Positions 1 to 5,037 of a stretch of DNA of 5,037 nucleotides are shown here, one piece after another. Numbering within the stretch: the stretch's first letter is position 1; each line of letters opens with the position of its first letter. Under the pieces are notes generated by a model, which was not told where the DNA came from, searched no databases, and saw only the letters and a list, made by a program, of their open reading frames with translations. This stretch comes from Desulfobulbaceae bacterium (GTDB lineage: Bacteria > Desulfobacterota > Desulfobulbia > Desulfobulbales > Desulfocapsaceae). The stretch lies in NCBI GenBank assembly GCA_030632405.1, contig DAOVUU010000236.1, positions 1-5,037 of the forward strand, in the 5' to 3' direction. Made by a program: the position numbers and the translations under genes.

Positions 1-681
1 CACGCCGCCAAGTCCCGGCATAACATACTCAGAAAGCTCCATGCCCGCCTTTTTGACCTTCAATCCTGCCTTTATCTGTGTTTTTTTATCCACACCTTTT
101 TTGATGCTTGTCAGTACCCGATCACTGCCGGATTCCATTCCTATATGTATACGATTCAACCCTGCTGCCGCAATCAGGCTGAGATTTTCATCACTTATTC
201 GTGCGATGGTATGGGAACGCCCATAGGAGGTAACTCTCCCCACCCAGGGGAAACAGCCTTTCAGGTGGGCAAGAATGGTTATAAGACGTTCCGGTTTGAT
301 TATCAGACTGTTTGCGTCCTGAAGAAAGATTGACTGCATACCGTTTAAAGCCCATTGCATAGCTGCGTTCAGTGCCGACCGGTCACCTGCTGCATTTTTT
401 TCGAGCAATGTATTGATATCGGAGGAGGAAATATTTCCCGTTATAGCAGCGCTCTGTCTGATCTTATGGACATAACGATGGACAGCATTAATATCTTCTA
501 ATACATGCTCCACAGGTCTCAGGGAGAAATCATCTCCTTTATAGACAGGACAGAAAGTACAGCGATTCCAGGGACAATTTCTGGTAATACGGATGAGCAG
601 GCTCCCTGCCTCACTTGGAGGCCGAATAGGACCTTGTTCAAACCCTTTGTACTCCAGGTTTTTTTTATGGTTACAACTCAT
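1..681 (-). CDS. Radical SAM protein with CX4CX2C cluster motif, N-terminal part (truncated by window edge)
   Basis: The frame is open from an ATG at 681 to the left edge, giving 227 residues with no stop; the C-terminus lies outside the window. Residues 34-44 read RNCPWNRCTFC, so Cys36, Cys41 and Cys44 form a CX4CX2C motif, one residue longer than the classical CX3CX2C that holds the 4Fe-4S cluster for S-adenosylmethionine cleavage. Further radical SAM core signatures are FLQDANSL at 119-126, HIGMESGSD at 179-187 and YVMPGLGG at 219-226. From memory, proteins with this NCPWNRCTFCPVYKG-type motif form an uncharacterised family common in anaerobic Desulfobacterota; the substrate is unknown. 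The start is supported by AAAGG at 689-693, seven bases upstream of the ATG. It points away from the signalling genes, which end about 700 bases upstream of it on the same strand. The fold call is firm; the function is not. Confidence 0.88.
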   Translation of the reverse strand, partial: MSCNHKKNLEYKGFEQGPIRPPSEAGSLLIRITRNCPWNRCTFCPVYKGDDFSLRPVEHVLEDINAVHRYVHKIRQSAAITGNISSSDINTLLEKNAAGDRSALNAAMQWALNGMQSIFLQDANSLIIKPERLITILAHLKGCFPWVGRVTSYGRSHTIARISDENLSLIAAAGLNRIHIGMESGSDRVLTSIKKGVDKKTQIKAGLKVKKAGMELSEYVMPGLGGV

Positions 682-688
682 AATGGGA

Positions 689-693
689 CCTTT
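689..693 (-). promoter_or_regulatory. Ribosome binding site of the radical SAM gene
   Basis: On the minus strand AAAGG (within GAGAAAGG) lies seven bases before the ATG at 681. It supports that start for a gene whose other end is not visible. Confidence 0.6.
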
Positions 694-735
694 CTCTATA
701 TTTATCTATCCGGGGACACCTCAGCCCACCGCACC

Positions 736-765
736 ATACTACCATGTTTAACCAAATGCTCACAA
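736..765 (-). promoter_or_regulatory. Possible sigma-70-type promoter of the radical SAM gene
   Basis: Read on the minus strand, TTGTGA (760-765) and TAGTAT (736-741) are separated by 18 bases and match the -35 and -10 consensus at four of six positions each. The start of transcription would fall near 729, giving a leader of roughly 50 bases before the ATG at 681. The -35 element sits inside a small dyad at 756-772, which would suit control by a DNA-binding protein. This is pattern matching by eye in AT-rich DNA, so confidence is low. Confidence 0.3.
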
Positions 766-772
766 TCAGCAT
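756..772. repeat. Small dyad overlapping the putative -35 element
   Basis: ATGCT at 756-760 and AGCAT at 768-772 form a perfect 5-bp inverted repeat around a 7-base centre (CACAATC). It overlaps the proposed -35 hexamer of the radical SAM promoter, as an operator would. A 5-bp dyad can easily arise by chance. Confidence 0.25.
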
Positions 773-800
773 CTGAATCATTTTTTATGCTGGGCTTGAT

Positions 801-836
801 CCATGCACTGTGATAGAAAACAACGACAGTGCATGG
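801..836. repeat. Perfect 11-bp inverted repeat (hairpin)
   Basis: CCATGCACTGT at 801-811 is the exact reverse complement of ACAGTGCATGG at 826-836, with a 14-base loop. Neither side is followed directly by a T-run, so it does not look like an ordinary intrinsic terminator. It lies about 120 bases upstream of the radical SAM start and just upstream of its proposed promoter, so an operator, a structured RNA element or the end of a small mobile repeat are all possible. The inverted repeat is certain; its role is unknown. Confidence 0.7.
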
Positions 837-900
837 TGTGCATCAGCTTGCTTTTCGGCATCCATTGTCAAGACTCGGGATTTATCTTCTATCTGATATT

Positions 901-927
901 TGCTCTTTCGGGTATGCTCTTTTGGTA
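901..927. repeat. Short tandem direct repeat
   Basis: TGCTCTTTCGGGTA (901-914) is followed immediately by TGCTCTTTTGGTA (915-927), a near-duplicate with one substitution and one missing base. It could be slippage or paired protein-binding half-sites; nothing nearby decides between them. Confidence 0.4.
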
Positions 928-1031
928 ATATATTGAATAGTGATGGAGAGGGCTGACAAAGTCTCTAACACCGTAACAACGGTAAGCAAGACGGCATAAG
1001 TACCTTGGTGGTGAATTTTATGTTTATAATT

Positions 1032-1279
1032 TTAAAACCCCTTTTCTGTTTCGAAGTCTTCGCTTATCTGTTGTTTTTTATGACAGACTTTCAGGAGTAA
1101 GGTAATCCTCCGCTGCTCTCCTGCCTGTTTTACATTCTTGGCAATAATAAATTCGGTATCATTAGGATCTATTTTATACGAATTACGACTCGTAACTGGT
1201 TAGGACTTTGACCACAACAGACACCACGTTCTGAACAAAAGCCACGGCATGCACTGGCAGTTTCATCTGCAGGAGAATC
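1032..1279 (-). pseudogene. Possible decayed coding remnant in two frames
   Basis: Two minus-strand open stretches adjoin. The first, 1169-1279, encodes 36 residues ending in RGVCCGQSPNQLRVVIRIK, with four cysteines. The second, 1032-1199, encodes 55 residues including YKIDPNDTEFIIAKNVKQ and ends in a normal TAA. They overlap at 1169-1199, where a single frameshift would join them into about 80 residues. Neither has an ATG, GTG or TTG start, and I recognise no family. The composition looks somewhat protein-like, but stretches of this length arise by chance. A third frame holds a 27-codon ATG-started peptide (1183-1266) that overlaps the first and is equally unsupported. Treat as a hint only. 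Confidence 0.15.
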
Positions 1280-1286
1280 CTAACCA
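1197..1286. repeat. 9-bp inverted repeat pair bounding about 90 bases
   Basis: TGGTTAGGA at 1197-1205 and TCCTAACCA at 1278-1286 are exact reverse complements. The interval contains an 18-base imperfect palindrome at 1241-1258 centred on GCATGC. No clear direct repeat flanks the pair, so evidence for a miniature transposable element is thin. Confidence 0.4.
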
Positions 1287-1309
1287 CTTTAAACTTTTCT
1301 ACTCCTGCA
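1268..1309. repeat. 8-bp inverted repeat interlocked with the preceding pair
   Basis: TGCAGGAG at 1268-1275 pairs exactly with CTCCTGCA at 1302-1309 across a 26-base loop. The loop contains the right arm of the 1197-1286 repeat, so the order of arms is A-B-A'-B', which permits a pseudoknot in RNA. It lies 68 to 109 bases past the stop codon of the PAS-GGDEF-EAL gene on the minus strand and could be a 3' untranslated structure. No T-run follows it, so it is not a typical terminator. Confidence 0.4.
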
Positions 1310-1323
1310 AGATAGAGATTTAC

Positions 1324-1348
1324 AGGGGATAAATGGGCTCTTTCCCCT
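1324..1348 (-). terminator. Weak stem-loop after the PAS-GGDEF-EAL gene
   Basis: On the minus strand AGGGGA (1343-1348) pairs with TCCCCT (1324-1329) across a 13-base loop, starting about 30 bases after the stop codon of the upstream gene. The position suits transcription end, but the stem is short and no T-run follows, so it may only stabilise the 3' end or be fortuitous. Confidence 0.2.
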
Positions 1349-1376
1349 ATTATTCTATTGCCCTATAATTTATTTC

Positions 1377-3668
1377 TTATTTTTTCAATAGGGAACGGAA
1401 TTTTTCGGCAGGAACAGGGGGACTGAAGAGATAGCCCTGAACTATTTTGACGTTACGCTGGCGCAAGAAATCGAGTTGCACTTCATTTTCAACACCTTCG
1501 GCAACAATTTCCAGTTCCAGACTGTGGGCCATGGCGATGATCGCATCAACCAGAACTTTGCTGTTCTGGTCTGTCTCCAGGTCACGAATGAAGCTGCTGT
1601 CTATCTTCAGTACCCGCAGAGGGAAACGTCTCAGATAGCTGAGAGACGAGTACCCGGTGCCAAAATCATCAAGCGCCAGGCTGATGCCTTGGCCATGCAA
1701 TGTTTCCAGGATGGTAAGGGGCTGACCTGACTCTTGTATAAGTAGGCTTTCTGTAATTTCCAACTCCAACTGTTCACAAGGCAACCCACTCAGTTCCAGA
1801 GAATTTGCAACGGCTTTAAGCAAGGTGCCGGAACGAAACTGTTTTGGTGAAACATTGACCGAAACCTGCAGTTTTTCACTGGAGAGTTCCTGCCACCGCA
1901 TTGCCTCACGACAGGCACCCTCAAGAACCCAATTCCCTATTTCATCAATTAGGCCCAGATTTTCCGCTATGGGAATAAATATATATGGTGATATCTCTCC
2001 AAGTTCATGGCTGTGCCAGCGAAGAAGCGCCTCAGCTCCGGTTATCCGGCCTCTGCGGATATCAATTTTGGGTTGAAAATAAATAGAGAGTTCGTCTTTG
2101 GCCAATGCTTGTCGTAAATGATTGGCAATCAACATCTGTTCTTCTGAAGAGCGGCGCATCTTATGGGAAAAAAACTGATGCTTATTACGACCATCCTCTT
2201 TAGCCTGATACATTGCCATATCAGCGCACTGCATGAGCTGATCAAGGGACTCGCCATCATCCGGGTAGATACTGATACCGACACTGACTGTGGTATGAAT
2301 TTCCCGACCTTCAACAATGAATGGTTCTTTGAACAAATTAACCAGTTTGCTGGCCACCACCTCGGCATGACTGTTTTCTTCCAGGCTTTCAAGTAAAACT
2401 GTAAACTCATCGCCCCCGGTGCGAGCGGAGGTATCACTTTCCCTTAACAAGGTTGTGATACGGTCAGCTGTCTGTTTAAGTACCTCATCTCCGGTGCCAT
2501 GGCCGAGTGTGTCATTAATATTTTTGAAATTATCGAGGTCCATAAAAAGCAGTGCCACCTTTTTTTTATTCCGTTTGGCACGGGTGAAAACTGAGTGCAT
2601 GTAAGACTGCATATAGTGTCGGTTGAGCAGGCCTGTCAGTTGATCAAAGTTAGCCTGGTAGATCAACTTGTCCTCCCATTCCGTGCGCTCTGTAATGTCC
2701 TGAACATTGGCAACAATGATGGGTGGGACATCAAGAGTGGATAATTGCAGCCTGGCTTCTACCGGGTAAGTACTACCGTCTTTGCGTCGATTAATACCAT
2801 TGTGGACAATAGCCTCCCAACGACCGTTATATAATGGTGCAATCAGTTCAGTAAAAGAGTGTCTGTCAAGATCTTCAAAAATATCAAGCAGACTGATGTC
2901 GGTAAACTCATCGTTTGAATAACCTAGATTCTGGATTGCACCTTGATTGACCTGCAAACAATTGAGAGTCTCTGCATCGGCAACATAAATTTCAGTTGAG
3001 CTATCATTTAAAATACGTCCCAGGCGATTGTTGAGTTTATTTTTTTCTTTTTCAAGATCCTCAACCAGAGCTGCGTTTTCATAACGCAGTCTCGTGGTGA
3101 CGACAAAATTGTTATTATATTCCCTGCTAAATTTGAGAAAAAAGAGAACCAGGACACAGGCCATGAATCCTGTTCCTGAATAAAACCCGTCACCTGCTAG
3201 AATAGTGTGATAGGCAACCGGCGACATAACGGTAACTACATAAAGAACAAAAGAAAAAAAGTCGAGCAGCATGGTTACTGCCCCGATCGTAATTCCGAGC
3301 GGATAGATAATTGCCATGAGTAGAAGTGAAAGCGGCTCTCGGGGGAAAAAAAATATATTAAGGCTGCCCAGGGTCATTCCTGCGGCTAATATGCCAAAAC
3401 GAAACAGATATAACCAGAAAGACAGAGATTTGCTACGGCCTTGGTCTGTCTCATAAAATCGTACCATCAGCCAGCGTCCAACGAGCACAGCAAGCAGTAC
3501 GAGATACCAGGCGAGAAGGGGTTGCCAGGGGATTCTTTTCGTGAGCACCAGAATGTAGATTGTACTGCAGACAAGCAGGGTCAGAGAGGCCGACTTTGAC
3601 CTTTGGTAAAGGTTATCGATCCGATCTTTCTCGATTCTCTGTTCGATGCTGAATTGCTGATCAGTCAT
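1377..3668 (-). CDS. Membrane-bound PAS-GGDEF-EAL cyclic di-GMP synthase/phosphodiesterase
   Basis: This 763-residue protein probably controls cyclic di-GMP levels at the inner membrane. Residues 25-180 are strongly hydrophobic with about six membrane spans, then a basic/acidic helical linker (195-216), a PAS domain (about 217-330, with NRRKDGSTYPVEARL at 293-307 and VQDITER at 322-328), GGDEF (about 335-500) and EAL (about 515-763). The cyclase motif is intact (GGDEF 418-422, DLDNFK 377-382), and an inhibitory-site RxxD (409-412) sits the canonical five residues before it. The phosphodiesterase residues also look complete: EAL at 546-548, Asn605, Glu637/Glu640, DDFGTGYSS at 667-675, Lys688, Asp690, Glu724 and Gln744. 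Both activities are thus possible, though many such proteins favour one. The membrane part resembles an unnamed input region common in GGDEF-EAL proteins, not the RpfC sensor. The ATG has only a weak ribosome site, and the gene follows the rpfF-like gene by 35 bases, so co-transcription and a role as the fatty-acid signal receptor are likely but unproven. Confidence 0.95.
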   Translation of the reverse strand: MTDQQFSIEQRIEKDRIDNLYQRSKSASLTLLVCSTIYILVLTKRIPWQPLLAWYLVLLAVLVGRWLMVRFYETDQGRSKSLSFWLYLFRFGILAAGMTLGSLNIFFFPREPLSLLLMAIIYPLGITIGAVTMLLDFFSFVLYVVTVMSPVAYHTILAGDGFYSGTGFMACVLVLFFLKFSREYNNNFVVTTRLRYENAALVEDLEKEKNKLNNRLGRILNDSSTEIYVADAETLNCLQVNQGAIQNLGYSNDEFTDISLLDIFEDLDRHSFTELIAPLYNGRWEAIVHNGINRRKDGSTYPVEARLQLSTLDVPPIIVANVQDITERTEWEDKLIYQANFDQLTGLLNRHYMQSYMHSVFTRAKRNKKKVALLFMDLDNFKNINDTLGHGTGDEVLKQTADRITTLLRESDTSARTGGDEFTVLLESLEENSHAEVVASKLVNLFKEPFIVEGREIHTTVSVGISIYPDDGESLDQLMQCADMAMYQAKEDGRNKHQFFSHKMRRSSEEQMLIANHLRQALAKDELSIYFQPKIDIRRGRITGAEALLRWHSHELGEISPYIFIPIAENLGLIDEIGNWVLEGACREAMRWQELSSEKLQVSVNVSPKQFRSGTLLKAVANSLELSGLPCEQLELEITESLLIQESGQPLTILETLHGQGISLALDDFGTGYSSLSYLRRFPLRVLKIDSSFIRDLETDQNSKVLVDAIIAMAHSLELEIVAEGVENEVQLDFLRQRNVKIVQGYLFSPPVPAEKFRSLLKK

Positions 3669-3703
3669 GAATTTGCTGATTTCCGGTTAGAGGCATCTAT
3701 CTC

Positions 3704-4699
3704 TTAATGAAACATCCGCCGTTCTGAATTTTTCCGTCGGTCGAACACGATTGTTTCTCCAGACCAGTCTGCCAGAGGAAAAGTATTTTTTCCTACAACA
3801 AAACGACGATCTTGTTTTGTCCGTAACAGAGACTTGTCCTTCTGTTTGGTTATCCTTACAGATTGCGCTTTCACCAGTCGAGCCATTAGGCGTAAATCCT
3901 TGTCTTTAAGGCGCAAGGCCGTATCGACCCATATTTCAGTAATGTCCTCAAGTTCCTGGTAGTCCATCGGATGATAGCGTTGTTGGATCTGCTGCAATGC
4001 TCGGTACCCATTACCGGATTGTTGGTGTTGCCGCATAAATTTTTCCACACTTTCCATACCTTTGCCGGTTTCACCCAAGTGGTCAACAATTCCCATCTCA
4101 TAGAGTTCTCCGGCACTGTAAGTCACCCCACTTGCTATCATCCTTTCGGCAATTCCCTTACCACACGTTCGAGCCAAAAGACTATAGGCACCCATGCCGG
4201 GGAACATGTTGAAACGGATTTCGGGGAAACCCATCTCAGCATTTTCCGTAGCAATCAGAATATTACTCGACAAAGCACATTCAAATCCCCCGCCCAAGGC
4301 TGCTCCTTCAACCAGAGAAATAGTAGTCAGGGGAAGATGCATACTGACGGTATTGAGATAGATCATATCTATACATTGTCGCGCATAATCGAGCAATTGC
4401 TGACGGTTTTTTTCTTTAATTAACCTTCCAAATAGAGCTAAATCTCCACCCAGGCTAAAAATACCTGGTACCTTGGAGTGCAGGACCAGGTAACGAATAA
4501 GGGAGTCGGAATGTGTTTTTTTTGTATTGAAATAGTCGATAATACTTTGCTGCAGCTGTCGAAGTTCTTTCAGCATTATCAACGAAAAGCAGGAACGCGG
4601 GGTCGGATTGTAGTAGCACCAAATAGCGCGATGCCGGACATCATATCTGAGAGAAATTTCCTGACAGTCATTAAAAATTTTAAAAAAATCACTATTCAC
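3704..4699 (-). CDS. rpfF: RpfF-like DSF synthase (crotonase family)
   Basis: RpfF proteins dehydrate 3-hydroxyacyl-ACP to cis-2-enoyl-ACP and release the free cis-2-unsaturated fatty acid, the diffusible signal factor; they act in the cytoplasm. With a GTG start at 4699 the protein has 331 residues. Motifs I recall from Xanthomonas RpfF appear in order: FSLGGDLALF (81-90), ALGGGFECALS (134-144), MGFPEIRFNMFPGMGAYS (156-173), VTYSAGELYEMGIVD (192-206), ITEIWVDTA (253-261) and a closing RLVKAQS. Glu140 and Glu160 correspond to the catalytic Glu141 and Glu161 of Xanthomonas RpfF with the same 20-residue spacing. These features set it apart from ordinary enoyl-CoA hydratases. After about residue 284 it carries an extra basic tail of some 45 residues not found in the ~289-residue Xanthomonas protein. 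A TTG at 4717 would add six residues, but GGGAG at 4707-4711 lies seven bases before GTG 4699, which I prefer. It is the first gene of the pair with the cyclic di-GMP enzyme. Confidence 0.9.
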   Translation of the reverse strand: MNSDFFKIFNDCQEISLRYDVRHRAIWCYYNPTPRSCFSLIMLKELRQLQQSIIDYFNTKKTHSDSLIRYLVLHSKVPGIFSLGGDLALFGRLIKEKNRQQLLDYARQCIDMIYLNTVSMHLPLTTISLVEGAALGGGFECALSSNILIATENAEMGFPEIRFNMFPGMGAYSLLARTCGKGIAERMIASGVTYSAGELYEMGIVDHLGETGKGMESVEKFMRQHQQSGNGYRALQQIQQRYHPMDYQELEDITEIWVDTALRLKDKDLRLMARLVKAQSVRITKQKDKSLLRTKQDRRFVVGKNTFPLADWSGETIVFDRRKNSERRMFH

Positions 4700-4706
4700 C
4701 ACAGCA

Positions 4707-4711
4707 CTCCC
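4707..4711 (-). promoter_or_regulatory. Ribosome binding site deciding the rpfF start
   Basis: On the minus strand GGGAG lies seven bases before a GTG at 4699 and four before another GTG at 4702; it lies inside any frame beginning at TTG 4717, for which no comparable site is visible upstream. It therefore favours GTG 4699 as the start of the DSF synthase. Confidence 0.55.
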
Positions 4712-4717
4712 GAACAA

Positions 4718-5037
4718 ATAGATAGATTTCTGAAACAGATAAAAAATTAATCGATTCTCAGATCAACCCAAAAAGAGAAGTTGAATTCTGCACGATCTCT
4801 CTTCATTTGCATAAAATATCTTAATCTCGAATAAATAGTTAGCAGAGCCTGAAGAATGACCATTTCCAGATTAAACTCTTTATTCCACGTGGTTATCTTT
4901 TTTTACCAACCATTAAGGGATATAATTCCAATTTATCGCATCCTTGCTATCCAAACGCCCATTATAGGAAAAATTCTTATGTTACTACAGCAAGTTATGT
5001 CATTTTTTAGAGTCGAGAATTTTATACAAAAGAATAA
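4718..5037. other. AT-rich upstream region of the rpfF operon, no gene seen
   Basis: This region at the right edge is rich in A and T and contains no open frame with recognisable features; the plus-strand frame ending at 4750 is antisense to rpfF and not credible. It presumably holds the operon promoter. A CCACGTGG palindrome lies at 4885-4892. I looked for the conserved cores of a cyclic di-GMP (GEMM) riboswitch on the minus strand and did not see them. Confidence 0.5.
4961..4966 (-). promoter_or_regulatory. Candidate -10 element for the rpfF operon
   Basis: The minus strand shows a perfect TATAAT here. The best -35-like hexamer, TTGCTG, is 21 bases upstream, which is too far for a standard promoter, and the 17-18-base positions hold poor matches. 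If used, it would give a leader of about 250 bases. A nearer but weaker alternative is TTGATC (4761-4766) with TTTATC (4738-4743), 17 bases apart. Neither is convincing alone. Confidence 0.2.

Larger units (their letters stand above)
682..1376. other. Long intergenic region without a convincing intact gene
   Basis: This stretch separates the 3' end of the PAS-GGDEF-EAL gene from the 5' end of the radical SAM gene. Open frames here are short and lack family signatures; a plus-strand frame at 505-813 lies mostly antisense to the radical SAM gene and is best read as its shadow. The region holds a likely promoter near 736-765, a strong hairpin at 801-836, a tandem repeat at 901-927, a weak hairpin at 970-983 (ACCGT-AACA-ACGGT), and interlocked inverted repeats at 1197-1309. 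No tRNA, rRNA or recognised riboswitch was seen. No hairpin followed by a run of T on the minus strand was found that would serve as a standard intrinsic terminator. Confidence 0.6.

Noticed and set aside
505..813. Plus-strand open frame of 102 residues
   Set aside because: More than half lies antisense to the radical SAM gene, the rest covers that gene's likely promoter, and no domain or credible ribosome site is visible.
1197..1286. Integron attC site suggested by GTTAGGA and TCCTAAC
   Set aside because: In attC the outer cores read RYYYAAC at the 5' end and GTTRRRY at the 3' end; here the order is reversed, and no suitable partner cores were found on either side.
2129..2437. Minus-strand open frame of 102 residues in a second frame
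   Set aside because: It lies inside the GGDEF/EAL coding region in another frame and has no features of its own.
1377..3668. Assignment of the cyclic di-GMP enzyme as RpfR
   Set aside because: RpfR is soluble and begins with its RpfF-interaction and PAS regions; this protein has a multi-pass membrane N-terminus, so the name is not justified without phylogeny.
3971..4423. Plus-strand open frame of 150 residues
   Set aside because: It is entirely antisense to the rpfF-like gene, whose family motifs are unmistakable; the frame is a by-product of that gene's codon use.
3704..4717. Ordinary enoyl-CoA hydratase of fatty-acid breakdown
   Set aside because: The FSLGGDLALF, FPGMGAYS and ITEIWVDTA motifs are those of RpfF, and the neighbour is a cyclic di-GMP enzyme, not a beta-oxidation gene.
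4478..4750. Plus-strand open frame of 90 residues reaching into the upstream region
   Set aside because: Mostly antisense to the start of rpfF, with no recognisable domain and no clear ribosome site.
4867..4915. Intrinsic terminator suggested by CCACGTGG followed by a T-run on the plus strand
   Set aside because: The palindrome has no loop and is only 8 bases long, the T-run is several bases away, and no plus-strand gene precedes it.

Overview
The window carries two complete genes and one truncated gene, all on the minus strand, with two AT-rich non-coding stretches. Moderate GC, many lysine and AT-rich codons, and a radical SAM protein of a type I associate with sulfate-reducing and sulfur-disproportionating Desulfobacterota (Desulfobulbales-like) suggest an anaerobic deltaproteobacterium. 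That placement is an inference from gene content, not a marker-based assignment.

Layout by coordinate: (1) 1-681, minus, the N-terminal 227 residues of a radical SAM protein that runs off the left edge. (2) 682-1376, about 700 bases with no convincing intact gene. It holds the likely promoter of the radical SAM gene, a perfect 11-bp hairpin at 801-836, a short tandem repeat at 901-927, interlocked inverted repeats at 1197-1309, and two adjoining open frames without start codons that may be a decayed coding remnant. (3) 1377-3668, minus, a 763-residue membrane protein with PAS, GGDEF and EAL domains whose cyclic di-GMP synthesis and hydrolysis motifs both look intact. (4) 3704-4699 (possibly to 4717), minus, a crotonase-fold protein that closely resembles RpfF, the synthase of diffusible signal factor (DSF) fatty acids, including both catalytic glutamates. 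(5) 4700/4718-5037, a leader or promoter region with no gene seen.

Transcription of the main unit runs right to left: the rpfF-like gene comes first, then 35 bases later the PAS-GGDEF-EAL gene. A synthase for a cis-2-unsaturated fatty acid signal and a membrane-bound cyclic di-GMP enzyme are therefore probably co-transcribed. This looks like a compact DSF-to-cyclic-di-GMP signalling module. It differs from the Xanthomonas arrangement (RpfF with sensor kinase RpfC and HD-GYP protein RpfG) and from the Burkholderia arrangement (RpfF with soluble RpfR), because the presumed receptor has an N-terminal multi-pass membrane domain. The functional link is inferred from gene order and domain content only. 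The radical SAM gene is separated by about 700 bases and is probably an independent unit.
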